A stretch of 64,000 nucleotides of DNA from an uncultured Pseudomonadales bacterium (lineage in GTDB: Bacteria > Pseudomonadota > Gammaproteobacteria > Pseudomonadales > Cellvibrionaceae): NCBI GenBank assembly GCA_947487765.1, contig CANKXO010000003.1:372001-436000 (forward strand), given 5' to 3'. Within the stretch, counting starts at the first letter, position 1; the number at the start of each line of letters is the position of its first letter. Positions 27,134-35,885 of the stretch are shown one piece after another. The notes below the pieces were generated by a model that was not told where the DNA came from, did not search any database, and was given only the letters and a program-made list of their open reading frames with translations. Made by a program: the position numbers and the translations under genes.

Positions 27134-27754
27134 TCAACTTTTTCGCTCAACAAGTAAACCTACTCCAATTAGCCCAAGGAAAGTTGCACAACAACGATTA
27201 AAAATTCTTCTCATCTCCGGCTTTGAAAACCAATGGCGTAAATACACACCAAATGCAGCATAAAGAGAAATTGCTAAAAACTCTAAGCATAAAAATAAAG
27301 TACCCAATATAAAAAATTGATACCCGACTGCTTCACTTGATTGTATAAACTGAGGGAGAAATGCAGTAAAAATTAAAATTGCTTTGGGATTACCCGCTGC
27401 CAGAAAAAACTCTTGACTAGTTAATTGATATAATGTTTTTACTTCTTTCTCTTGTTGGCCGATATCTGATACTTTAGCACTCCACAATTGATAGGCAATC
27501 CAGAATAAATAAATAGCTCCCACAATTTTAATTGTAAAGAACAGTGTTTCAGATGCGTATAAAATTGCAGCCAGGCCAGAAGCGGCCAAGAAAATCATGA
27601 CTCCGAAAGCTGACAATCGACCTAAGCCTGCGACAACAGCTGATCGATACCCAAAATTTTGTGCATTATTCATCGCCAATAAATTATTCGGGCCTGGCGC
27701 CATATTGAGAGCGAAACAAGCTGGAATAAATAAACTTAATGTTAAAAAATCCAT
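27134..27754 (-). CDS. LysE-family translocator
   Basis: 206 residues, six membrane segments, MAPGPNNLLAMNNAQNFGY and AAGNPKAILIFTAFLPQFI motifs. Third of the local LysE set; closest in style to the asparagine-containing GPNN subgroup. Confidence 0.92.
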   Translation of the reverse strand: MDFLTLSLFIPACFALNMAPGPNNLLAMNNAQNFGYRSAVVAGLGRLSAFGVMIFLAASGLAAILYASETLFFTIKIVGAIYLFWIAYQLWSAKVSDIGQQEKEVKTLYQLTSQEFFLAAGNPKAILIFTAFLPQFIQSSEAVGYQFFILGTLFLCLEFLAISLYAAFGVYLRHWFSKPEMRRIFNRCCATFLGLIGVGLLVERKS

Positions 27755-27827
27755 TGATCACCACCTTAAAAAATACTATACCTCGAGATTGAATGTAAAC
27801 TTATACACCACACTTTACAAGTACAAA

Positions 27828-28295
27828 CTACTGACATATGTCAGCAAAAATACCGTTAACTGAATTTTTTAAATCGTTTGGGCTTAGCTCTATCTCCAAG
27901 CCTCTACGACCTGCACTCACATAAATAGTCCGATACTGTTGAGCAGAACTATCGATAACCGTTTTAAGGCGTTTTTTCTGTCCAAGCGGGCTGACTCCAC
28001 CGAGAACATAACCTGTCGAGCGCTCCACATCAACCTTATCAGCCATTACCGCCTTTTTGGCTTTAACCGCTTTAGCTATACGCTTCATATTCAGCATGGT
28101 ACAAACCGGCACAATACCCAGTACTAGCTCGTTATTTTCAAGACTCACTACCAGGGTTTTAAATACTCTGCTTTCAGGCACACTCAGTTTTTCCGCTGCT
28201 TCCAGACCATATGATTCACTGGATGATTCATGAGTATATTCATGAATCTGATGAGAGACTTTATTTTTCTTTAATAAATTAATTGCGGGTGTCAT
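27828..28295 (-). CDS. ybaK: YbaK-type Cys-tRNA(Pro)/Cys-tRNA(Cys) deacylase
   Basis: 155 residues from the ATG at 28295 (MTPAINLLKKNKVSHQIH), the family's usual start; the longer frame upstream overlaps a small membrane ORF. FKTLVV, the conserved lysine region KAVKAKKAVMAD and TGYVLGGVSPLGQKKRLKTV define YbaK/EbsC. It clears Cys mischarged on tRNA(Pro). Confidence 0.93.
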   Translation of the reverse strand: MTPAINLLKKNKVSHQIHEYTHESSSESYGLEAAEKLSVPESRVFKTLVVSLENNELVLGIVPVCTMLNMKRIAKAVKAKKAVMADKVDVERSTGYVLGGVSPLGQKKRLKTVIDSSAQQYRTIYVSAGRRGLEIELSPNDLKNSVNGIFADICQ

Positions 28296-28317
28296 TTTAA
28301 TTCGTATTCGTTGGCCG

Positions 28318-28443
28318 TTATTTTTCCTGGTCAATCTCTTGATTAATAAAAGCAGGTCGAGCAATTGCAATCCAGATAATTCCAATTATCCCCCCTAACA
28401 TTAAAGTCATTATCAAGAGCAATTTAAAAATTTTATTCAACAT
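28318..28443 (-). CDS. 41-residue single-span membrane peptide
   Basis: ATG at 28443, stop 28318-28320. One hydrophobic stretch (about residues 7-28, LLLIMTLMLGGIIGIIWIAI) and a short polar tail. AAAGAG sits six bases before the ATG. It ends 22 bases before ybaK and may be co-transcribed with it. Too short for most gene callers. Family not recognised. Confidence 0.5.
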   Translation of the reverse strand: MLNKIFKLLLIMTLMLGGIIGIIWIAIARPAFINQEIDQEK

Positions 28444-28471
28444 ACTAACTCTTTTAGAAAAATATTCTCAG

Positions 28472-29650
28472 TTACTTACTTTTATCAGGCCAGCGCCACA
28501 AGGGTTCATCTAACATCCCTTGACCCACGACTTGAGTTTGCCCCAGTACTTTCTCTAAATGCACAGAATGACATTCCTCGGCACTTTCCAGAGTAGCGAT
28601 CAAGCGACTGGCATGGGACACAACCCAGACTTGCGTATTTTTTGCTGCACGAATAATTAACCGAGCAAGAGCGGGCAGTAAATCCGGATGCAAGCTGGTC
28701 TCAGGTTCATTCAGGACCATTAAAGGCGGCGGCCTGGGCGTTAACAACGCAGCGACCCAAAGCAGGTAGCGCAATGTACCATCTGATAATTCTGATGCCG
28801 ATAGTGGTCGCAACAACCCCTCTTGCTGAAGGTTAACACTAAAACGACTGTCTTCTTGAACGGCAATGCTTAGCGTTGCACCAGGAAAAGCATCTGAAAT
28901 CGCATCATTAAGCGCATTGACATCCCCTATTTCTATAATGGTTTGCAAGGCGGCAGCCAAATCTCTGCCGTCATGATGAAGAACCGGCGTGCGAGTACCT
29001 AATTGTGGCAATCGAGCGGGAGCTTCAGCATCCGACCTGAAATGATCATAGAATCGCCACCCCTTTATTTCTTCCCTCATCGTGATGACTTCAGGTGCTG
29101 TCGTCGGGTCAGCTACTTGGGCGAAAATACTTTCGAAATGACTAGCGTGCTGCGAAATTACTTGCCACTGACGATTTGAACGTACTTTAACAGCCGCCCC
29201 TGTGCGATCAATCAATAAACTGGCTGGGCGATAGGCTTCACCAGCCCAGATACATTCTTTTTTAATTTCAGGGTCCAGCGAAAATGCTGTTGGCCCCAGA
29301 CTTCCCGGCGGCGGCAAACCTAATGAAATAGAATAACCAAAATCTTCGGTTGAAAAACCTAAGCGTAGTCTTGCTGCTTTCTGTTTTGGCCCACCTTCAA
29401 TATTCACTTCGCCTTTCCGCATCGCTTTGGAGATTTTTTCAGGGCCGGCCCAAAATGTTGAATTCAGCCCTCCTTCTCGCGCTAAGGAATTAATCACACC
29501 ACCTTCTGCGGTTTCAGATAAAAGCCTTAACGCTTTATATAAATTCGATTTTCCACTGGCATTTTCCCCAGTAATAACATTTAAGTTACCAAAAGGGATG
29601 ACCAAATTCAGTAGTGATCGATAGTTACTAATTGCTAACGTTTTTATCAT
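28472..29650 (-). CDS. AAA_21-type ATPase (RecF/SMC-like, predicted)
   Basis: 392 residues. Walker A GENASGKSNLYKAL near residue 28, signature-like SASELSDGTLRYLLW, Walker B MVLNEPETSLHPDLLPALA and switch VWVVSHASRL. These are ABC/RecF-type ATPases often named predicted ATPase; some are OLD-like or defence-linked, but no nuclease (TOPRIM) domain or partner gene is present here, so no defence role is claimed. Confidence 0.88.
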   Translation of the reverse strand: MIKTLAISNYRSLLNLVIPFGNLNVITGENASGKSNLYKALRLLSETAEGGVINSLAREGGLNSTFWAGPEKISKAMRKGEVNIEGGPKQKAARLRLGFSTEDFGYSISLGLPPPGSLGPTAFSLDPEIKKECIWAGEAYRPASLLIDRTGAAVKVRSNRQWQVISQHASHFESIFAQVADPTTAPEVITMREEIKGWRFYDHFRSDAEAPARLPQLGTRTPVLHHDGRDLAAALQTIIEIGDVNALNDAISDAFPGATLSIAVQEDSRFSVNLQQEGLLRPLSASELSDGTLRYLLWVAALLTPRPPPLMVLNEPETSLHPDLLPALARLIIRAAKNTQVWVVSHASRLIATLESAEECHSVHLEKVLGQTQVVGQGMLDEPLWRWPDKSK

Positions 29651-29692
29651 TAATATTCAGCCCTTATCAATTTTATACAAGTGCCTTTATCT

Positions 29693-30079
29693 CTACACAT
29701 TCACCTTATATTTCAGATCTTTCACTTCATCACCTGTTATACCTCGAAATCCCCAGCAATGCGGTGACTGTTCCTTAATAGTAATTTCTATATCGATAGG
29801 CTCTATCGATAATTGGTTTTCAATTTGCTTAAACAATTCTTTAATTAATGCTTTTTGTGTTTCTACTTTACGACCCGCCATCATATTAATTTCAATGACA
29901 GTATACGCATCACTACGCCCACCGGGATAAAAGAAATCGTCTCTATTCATTGGAATAAATCGATGTGCTCGTTTATCTTCAGGCATACCAAGGATTAATG
30001 TCATACACTTATGTATAACATCCGATAATTCCACTTTTATTGGGTTTAATTTCTCTTTGATTCCATAAACAACAATCAT
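29693..30079 (-). CDS. Tautomerase-superfamily protein lacking the catalytic Pro1
   Basis: 128 residues from the ATG at 30079, with GAGAG before it. Contains the family blocks ELSDVIHKCMTLILGMPEDK, RSDAYTVIEINMMAGR and EQSPHCWGFRGITGDE. After Met the first residue is Ile, not the Pro that acts as base in 4-oxalocrotonate tautomerases, so either the chemistry is different or it is not an enzyme. Confidence 0.82.
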   Translation of the reverse strand: MIVVYGIKEKLNPIKVELSDVIHKCMTLILGMPEDKRAHRFIPMNRDDFFYPGGRSDAYTVIEINMMAGRKVETQKALIKELFKQIENQLSIEPIDIEITIKEQSPHCWGFRGITGDEVKDLKYKVNV

Positions 30080-30112
30080 TTTTCTCTCATATTGATGCAA
30101 ACATTATAAAAA

Positions 30113-30616
30113 TTAGCGACGCTGGTTCACACTTTTTCGCCAATTAATACCAAAGTAAATACAAGCACCGACTACACCACTTAACAAACACAGCCGGTGA
30201 AGCCATTCTACTGAAATAATACCTAACCATTGGTTTGCCGTCGAAAAGGGGAAGTAGGGTTCCATATCCGCATGCATTATACTGTCTATCAGTACGTGGC
30301 TATAGGTACCAATAAAAGCGGACAGAAATACAACCCACCAGGCTATTAGAGCTTTTTCCTGCTTACCAAGATACAAGACCCATAGCCCAATCTCCGTTAA
30401 ATACTTACCTGTGATACCTGAAAATATAGCAAGCAATGTCGCGCCTATATAAGTATGAGAAAAACCATGAAGATGGCCTTCTCCCGATAGCAATACAATC
30501 AACGGCTGAATATCCATTATTATTTGAGCCCAACCAAAAACCATCAAACTAAAACTACTTTGTAAAATAGCTTTGATAGCAATTCCCGGACCCATATGAA
30601 ATGGTGTAAATGGCAT
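30113..30616 (-). CDS. Membrane protein of the DUF457/metal-dependent hydrolase type
   Basis: 167 residues from ATG 30616 (AGGAG six bases upstream; the longer frame is out of family). Four to five membrane segments with conserved His and Asp: PFTPFHMGPG, GEGHLHGFSHTYIG and GTYSHVLIDSIMH, the pattern of the YdjM/LexA-regulated membrane hydrolase family. Activity not shown for the family. Confidence 0.8.
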   Translation of the reverse strand: MPFTPFHMGPGIAIKAILQSSFSLMVFGWAQIIMDIQPLIVLLSGEGHLHGFSHTYIGATLLAIFSGITGKYLTEIGLWVLYLGKQEKALIAWWVVFLSAFIGTYSHVLIDSIMHADMEPYFPFSTANQWLGIISVEWLHRLCLLSGVVGACIYFGINWRKSVNQRR

Positions 30617-30669
30617 TAGCTCTCCTGAAGCCAAATAAAATATTAATTCAGCAGCAATGTAGTTATGAA

Positions 30670-31167
30670 CTATATAGTACACTCATCAAAATCAGATGCT
30701 CTATTGCGATTATCATCTGGGGCAGAAAATGACTTTTTAAAGGTAAAGGCATTGCAGGAAGGGCCATGAATACGCAAACATTGTAGCTTTTCATCAGCTT
30801 CTTGCAGTGTAGGTCGATGCCCTTTTGGAATCCACCATAGCACCATATGTGCCTCGACCATTTTTTGAAACCACTCTTTTTTTCGACGCATAACGTCAAC
30901 ATGCGCCGAATGATATACATACTGATGAAGATGCTCTATACCATCCCACAATGACATATTAACAATGGCATTGTCGCCAAAATAATCAATACTCGTTGCA
31001 TCACCGTCTTCGGTTTGCAGGCGCCAAACAAACCCAGGAGAGTTTTCAGCCAACCCGTTTATTCGATCCAGATTATTAACAAAATCAGAAAGCTGTGGTG
31101 AGTCTAACGGAAATTTTAATTCAGCAATATTTAATTGAGCGAGCTCATACTGTGACATAATTTTCAT
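30670..31167 (-). CDS. DUF3291 domain protein
   Basis: 165 residues. YELAQLNIAELKFPLDSPQL, SPGFVWRLQTEDGD, NMSLWDGIEHLHQYVYHSAH and MVLWWIPKGHRPTLQEA match DUF3291, a dimeric alpha-beta barrel (ABM-like) fold. Function unknown. The start may be the fourth codon (MSQYELA). Confidence 0.88.
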   Translation of the reverse strand: MKIMSQYELAQLNIAELKFPLDSPQLSDFVNNLDRINGLAENSPGFVWRLQTEDGDATSIDYFGDNAIVNMSLWDGIEHLHQYVYHSAHVDVMRRKKEWFQKMVEAHMVLWWIPKGHRPTLQEADEKLQCLRIHGPSCNAFTFKKSFSAPDDNRNRASDFDECTI

Positions 31168-31232
31168 CCTTTAAGCATTACATTTTTAACATTCAGATTC
31201 GCCAGCGCTAGGCCATTTAGCCACTCAGCGCT

Positions 31233-31627
31233 CTACATATTTTCAAGATACTCTGGTATTCGTGCCCAATGAGGCGCACCATCCGTAAATACTTTTTTAG
31301 AGGGTTTAAATACATTGGGGGCGTCTAAACCACCAGCAGCAACACTAACGACTCCAAACTCTGTCGTTCAAAAAAGATTAGAGCCGCAGCTGCCACAGAA
31401 ACTCATCCCTACTGATCGACCTTCAGCAGAGGTTTTGACATAAACTGTGGGTTCGCCTTCAATAATTTCAAAATCATCTGTTTTGACCATATACCCTGCC
31501 CATGACTCAGTGCCGGTAAAAACACGACAGTCATCACAATAACAAAACAATTGAAAGACTGGCTCGCCTGACAAACGGTAACGTATTTTTTTTTGCAGAG
31601 ACACCCGCCTTCTAGATAATTTGCCAT
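31233..31627 (-). pseudogene. GFA-family (glutathione-dependent formaldehyde-activating-like) gene, broken twice
   Basis: The N-terminus MANYLEGGCLCKK is in one frame; after a run of nine A (9 T on plus, 31586-31594) the protein continues in another frame with IRYRLSGEPVFQLFCYCDDC and MSFCGSCGSNLF, then an in-frame TGA (31368-31370), then VVSVAAGGLDAPNVFKPSK and FTDGAPHWARIPEYLENM to TAG. All three zinc-cysteine clusters of GFA proteins can be seen, so a once complete gene has one slippage-type frameshift and one nonsense change. Confidence 0.9.
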
Positions 31628-31744
31628 ATACTCTCTCCTTTTACCTTATTTTTATGCTTAGATAACAACGAATTATTCAGTAAATCGTTACATAGAACTG
31701 TGACTCTTCACAAAAAAGCAAAGAAATAATGACACAGACTATAC

Positions 31745-32650
31745 TTACACATCTAACAGCTGGGCAAATTTTTCTCTGAGCATATCACGCAACAATAATA
31801 CTGCGGGCGTAATTTGTTTACGGGTAGGACTCATTAGATTTAAATCGATACTTGGCGATTGATATTCGGGCAATATTCTAACCACTCTGCCGGCACGAAG
31901 ATCATCACTCATATCGAGCCGCGATTTATAAGCAATGCCTTTACCGGTGACGGCCCAACGATGCACCACATCCGCATCATTCGCACAACGATTACCCGAC
32001 ACGCGTATTTTATAATTTTCATTACCGCTATCTTTAGAAATAAACTCCCATAAGTCATAGTTACGGTTATTAAGTTGATAAAGCAAACAATTATGCTGCA
32101 GTAAATCACTGGGATCTTTAGGCATTCCAAAGGCAGCGAGATAACTTGGTGACGCACACAGTACACGGTCAATAGTGGCCAATTTAAAAGCCACCATGGA
32201 AGAATCCTCTTGTTTCCCATAACGAATGGCTAGATCAACGCGATCCAAATAAAAGTCAGCAATGGAATCACCCAACAGTAAATTGATAGACAAATCAGGG
32301 TGTTGATCCATAATCTTATCAACCCAATTAAGAATCAGATTACGCCCAAGGTCTGAAGGAGCAGATACTCTCAACTCGCCAGCGACCTTACCACCTAAAG
32401 CGTGAATCGAGGCTCGCCCAACATCCAAATTATCCAACGCCTTGCGGCAATAGACTAGAAAGCGCTCGCCTTCAGCAGTGATCCTGAGTTGGCGAGTGGA
32501 ACGGATAAACAACTGCACTTCTAACTGGCTTTCTAATCGTTTTAAGGCCGCACTCGCTGCTGCAGCCGTCATATTCAGCTGTTCGGCAGCACGAGTAATA
32601 CTGCCACTGTCTGCGGTACGGATAAAAAGAGTAAGATCATTGATATTCAT
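31745..32650 (-). CDS. LysR-family regulator
   Basis: 301 residues. N-terminal HTH (INDLTLFIRTADSGSITRAA, LEVQLFIRSTRQLRITAEG), then a substrate-binding domain. Start placed at the ATG of MNINDL; the frame opens two codons earlier with TTG. Divergent from the quinone oxidoreductase gene, which it probably controls. Confidence 0.92.
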   Translation of the reverse strand: MNINDLTLFIRTADSGSITRAAEQLNMTAAAASAALKRLESQLEVQLFIRSTRQLRITAEGERFLVYCRKALDNLDVGRASIHALGGKVAGELRVSAPSDLGRNLILNWVDKIMDQHPDLSINLLLGDSIADFYLDRVDLAIRYGKQEDSSMVAFKLATIDRVLCASPSYLAAFGMPKDPSDLLQHNCLLYQLNNRNYDLWEFISKDSGNENYKIRVSGNRCANDADVVHRWAVTGKGIAYKSRLDMSDDLRAGRVVRILPEYQSPSIDLNLMSPTRKQITPAVLLLRDMLREKFAQLLDV

Positions 32651-32797
32651 TATCAAATATTTTTTGATTATATTTCGCCAATTACCCTGTTTATATCATA
32701 CCTTTACTTATCAATAATAGTCCCAGTCGCAATACACCAACAACGAACTCTAGACAACAACATTATCAATATAGAAACACTGAACAGAGGATTTACT

Positions 32798-33856
32798 ATG
32801 AAAGCAATCGGTTACTCACACCCGCAGCCAATTGAGCAGAACGATGCGCTTATCGATATTGAGCTACCAACACCTCAAGCAAAAGGCCGCGATATATTGG
32901 TCAAAGTACAGGCTGTCTCCGTTAACCCTGTCGATACTAAGGTAAGAATATCAGCCTCACCTGAAGCAGGAGAATATAAAGTATTAGGCTGGGATGCCGT
33001 AGGCGAAGTTATTGCTACCGGTGAACTTGTCGAGCTTTTCAAGGTAGGTGACTCAGTATGGTATGCCGGCGACATTACCCGCTCTGGTTCCAATGCAGAA
33101 TACCAATTAGTCGATGAACGAATTGTTGGACTAAAGCCTAGATCCTTATCAAACGTTGAAGCAGCAGCCATGCCATTAACAGCAATTACAGCCTGGGAAT
33201 TACTATTCGATCGCTTGGATTTTATGCCTGCCATACAGGGTGATACAGAACAATCATCACATCAAGTACATAAACTTTCAGCGCCGCGAAAAAGTATTTT
33301 AATTATGGGCGCTGCCGGTGGTGTCGGCTCTATTTTGACTCAATTGGCAACAAATCTGACAGATGCCACAGTTATTGGCACCGCATCTCGTCAACAAAGC
33401 CAGGACTGGGTTAAAGAATTGGGTGCGGATCACGTCATCAATCATCATCAACCATTAATGCCACAGCTGGCAGATATCGGCATTGAAAGTGTCACTCATG
33501 TTATCAGCCTCACTCATACCGACCAGCATTTTGATCAATTAATCGAAGTACTGGTACCCCAAGGAAAGCTGGCTCTGATCGATGATCCTAAAACCACTAT
33601 CGATATTACGAAGCTAAAACGGAAGTCACTATCGTTACATTGGGAACTAATGTTTACTCGATCGATGTTCAATACGTGGGATATAAAAAAACAGCATGAG
33701 CTATTAACAACAGTCGCGAGACTAATTGACCAAGGCATACTCAAAACAACATTAGGCGAAAGCTATGGCACCATCAATGCAGCTAACCTCAAGCGAGCTC
33801 ATGCGCACATTGAAAGCAACAAAGCTGTTGGCAAAATCGTACTCGAAGGCTTTTAA
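32798..33856 (+). CDS. Zinc-type alcohol dehydrogenase-like / quinone oxidoreductase
   Basis: 352 residues of the MDR superfamily: AVSVNPVDTKVR, GWDAVGEVIATG, nucleotide-binding ILIMGAAGGVGSILTQLA and an MFTRSMFNT block typical of the zinc-binding alcohol dehydrogenase (ZADH/QOR-like) group. It lacks the structural zinc cysteines. Preceded by CAGAGGA. Forms a probable operon with the ABM gene and faces a LysR regulator, a usual setting for electrophile or quinone stress. Confidence 0.9.
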   Translation: MKAIGYSHPQPIEQNDALIDIELPTPQAKGRDILVKVQAVSVNPVDTKVRISASPEAGEYKVLGWDAVGEVIATGELVELFKVGDSVWYAGDITRSGSNAEYQLVDERIVGLKPRSLSNVEAAAMPLTAITAWELLFDRLDFMPAIQGDTEQSSHQVHKLSAPRKSILIMGAAGGVGSILTQLATNLTDATVIGTASRQQSQDWVKELGADHVINHHQPLMPQLADIGIESVTHVISLTHTDQHFDQLIEVLVPQGKLALIDDPKTTIDITKLKRKSLSLHWELMFTRSMFNTWDIKKQHELLTTVARLIDQGILKTTLGESYGTINAANLKRAHAHIESNKAVGKIVLEGF

Positions 33857-33910
33857 ACATTATTTATTATTCAATATAGATATATCACTAATCATTTAAG
33901 AGGAAAAATC

Positions 33911-34207
33911 ATGAACCAAGCATTAACTATCGTTGCACGCATTGAATCTAAGCCGGATAAAACTGGATTAGTTAAATCTGCGTTATTAAAACTGATTGAG
34001 CCTACTCGTAAAGAAGAGGGATGCTTACAATATGATTTGCATCAAGACAACGAAAATCCAGACGTATTTGTCTTTTACGAGAATTGGGAATCACGCGAAT
34101 TATGGCAAACACATATGAATAATGATCACCTAAAAACGTATATGGAAGAAACTGACGGATCTGTCGCAAGTTTTACACTCAACGAAATGAACAAAATTGC
34201 GAAATAA
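33911..34207 (+). CDS. ABM-domain (antibiotic biosynthesis monooxygenase-like) protein
   Basis: 98 residues. LTIVARIESKPDKTGLVKSA, PTRKEEGCLQYDLHQDNENP, FVFYENWESRELWQTHMNN are the YgiN/ABM pattern. Small dimeric quinol or heme monooxygenase-like fold. Fifty-four bases after the oxidoreductase, with AGAGGAA before its ATG; a terminator follows. Confidence 0.93.
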   Translation: MNQALTIVARIESKPDKTGLVKSALLKLIEPTRKEEGCLQYDLHQDNENPDVFVFYENWESRELWQTHMNNDHLKTYMEETDGSVASFTLNEMNKIAK

Positions 34208-34211
34208 AATC

Positions 34212-34245
34212 AAATCAGCCCAGCTGATATTCATTGGGCTGATTT
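34212..34245. terminator. Bidirectional terminator
   Basis: AAATCAGCCCA and TGGGCTGATTT form an 11-bp stem between the convergent ABM and ICMT-like genes. Confidence 0.8.
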
Positions 34246-34268
34246 ATAATCCACCTTTGTAAAAATTC

Positions 34269-34766
34269 TTACAACCAACGCCGCACTTTACGTTTATATT
34301 GTAAATATTCTTCGCCAAACTTCTGTTCTAGGTAGGCCTCTTCTTTCCTGATCGCAATTAGATATACCAAAATGGCTCCCGGGATAAAACTGATCAAGAC
34401 CCATGCACTGTTGAGAAACATACCTATTCCTATAGGAATAAAACAAAATAACGCATAGATAGGGTTTCGTGAATAGGCATAAATACCTGTAGAAATAATG
34501 GTGGTGGTTGGCTTCCATGGCTCAATGCTAGTATTAACGTGCAAAAAAATCCGGCTGATATATATCACGATGGTAACAGCCAATAAAGCGATAAATAGAC
34601 CAATGTACTTTCCTACCATTGGCATACCTAATGTAAATGGCTGCCAATAATGTAAACCATAGGCAACCAACATCAGTAGTAAAAAAATTAAAGGCGGTGG
34701 AAATTTGACTTCCGCTCCTTTTTTATCTTCATCGTTATCTTTAGCAGGCATCTGACTTACCGGCAT
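34269..34766 (-). CDS. Isoprenylcysteine carboxyl methyltransferase-family (PEMT-like) membrane protein
   Basis: 165 residues, four to five membrane segments. ISTGIYAYSRNPIYALFCF (the G-x-YxxxRNPxY signature) and the C-terminal RKEEAYLEQKFGEEYLQYKR box are diagnostic of ICMT/PEMT-type methyltransferases. Substrate unknown. Rightmost limit of a long run of minus-strand accessory genes. Confidence 0.9.
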   Translation of the reverse strand: MPVSQMPAKDNDEDKKGAEVKFPPPLIFLLLMLVAYGLHYWQPFTLGMPMVGKYIGLFIALLAVTIVIYISRIFLHVNTSIEPWKPTTTIISTGIYAYSRNPIYALFCFIPIGIGMFLNSAWVLISFIPGAILVYLIAIRKEEAYLEQKFGEEYLQYKRKVRRWL

Positions 34767-34809
34767 AACAATCTATTAGCTCATTATTATTGACAATCAA
34801 TTTATATAG

Positions 34810-35068
34810 CTACTGAAATTCTGAGACATATTTGTGGACAGGTATTTTGATATCCTTACCTGTCTTTTTAAATAGCTTATACGCCGCTGTAATCCTATGA
34901 CCACCATCTTCCAACATATACGTTTTGCCACAACCGCAATTTAATCAGCGCATTGATCCCCTGTCCCATTTTCAATGTCTTAAACACAGAATTGAGTCGT
35001 TCATCATCGCCATGAACCCAGCTAATCGGCAATTTAATAAGTTCGCTAACGGGTACTTTTGTACACAT
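34810..35068 (-). pseudogene. ParB/Srx-like small protein broken by a frameshift
   Basis: From ATG 35068 (AGGTGG five bases upstream) the frame gives KVPVSELIKLPISWVHGDD and MGQGINALIKL; then the family sequence resumes in another frame as KTYMLEDGGHRITAAYKLF, FKKTGKDIKIPVHKYV to TAG at 34810. LEDGGHRITAA is a ParB-nuclease-type GxxR turn. Total length is 3n+1, so one indel near 34917-34925 explains it. Confidence 0.7.
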
Positions 35069-35140
35069 ATATCCACCTATTATCCTGTATTACTCTACAT
35101 ACAAACTCTATATTCAAATTCTGTATTTAAGCGTTGCATT

Positions 35141-35824
35141 TCAAACGCCGATACAATTTTGTTGCGATGGTAAATGTTGATTTTCCGCTCCTTTACTTTC
35201 TTTAAGATAAGCCATTATGCTTCCAGCGGTAAGTTTGAATAAAGGATCAATATCCATTCCGATGCTTTTTAATCCTTTAGCAGTCCATTTATTACAAGTA
35301 TTCATTAAGTAGTAGTCACCAGCACCTTGATAAAACTGACTATCGCCATAAATACCATTCTCTAATGAAATAATTCTGCCTTGTTCGCTTTTCGCAAAAC
35401 TATCAACTATAAACATAACTAAAGAAGAAAGCTCATCATCATTTAAACACAATTTCTGAATTTCACTATTCTGAAAATATACTTCAACATCTTCAGGCAC
35501 ACCTACTGCATGCACTACTGATTCAGTTGGCCAGAAAATTGCCTGAAAAGTAAGGCCAAGCGTTATTTCCTTTGCCTGATAGAAGCCTTTATCTCCCCAT
35601 CCAAATTCAATATATGGAGCTTCACCAAACCGTTCAAACAATTCTGGGATCTCTGCCTTTATTTTTTTTGCTGGTATAACCAGACCTGTATGCCAGCCAT
35701 GGCTCACAACATATAGGCTATTTTCCCCATCGAATGAATACGATTCAGCATGGGTAATAATATCTGGCTTAGCGGAACATGCTGCAAGTAATCCAATAAT
35801 AACGAATAGATATATCAATTTCAT
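35141..35824 (-). CDS. DUF2459 (TIGR02117-like) lipoprotein
   Basis: 227 residues. Lipobox LAACSA. SLYVVSHGWHTGLVIPAKK, IEFGWGDKGFYQA and NTCNKWTAKGLKSIGM with the conserved Cys, His and Asp-like residues identify the family, which resembles NlpC/P60-like cysteine hydrolases. Cell-envelope location expected. Confidence 0.85.
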   Translation of the reverse strand: MKLIYLFVIIGLLAACSAKPDIITHAESYSFDGENSLYVVSHGWHTGLVIPAKKIKAEIPELFERFGEAPYIEFGWGDKGFYQAKEITLGLTFQAIFWPTESVVHAVGVPEDVEVYFQNSEIQKLCLNDDELSSLVMFIVDSFAKSEQGRIISLENGIYGDSQFYQGAGDYYLMNTCNKWTAKGLKSIGMDIDPLFKLTAGSIMAYLKESKGAENQHLPSQQNCIGV

Positions 35825-35885
35825 AGTGTTGTATCCAGGAGTTTTAATCTCTTAATTTACTCTGCAACAAGTTAGGCATAACCGT

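Noticed and set aside
28472-29650. Defence system around the AAA ATPase
   Set aside because: No nuclease, reverse transcriptase, TOPRIM domain or toxin gene lies beside it; the neighbours are ordinary housekeeping genes.
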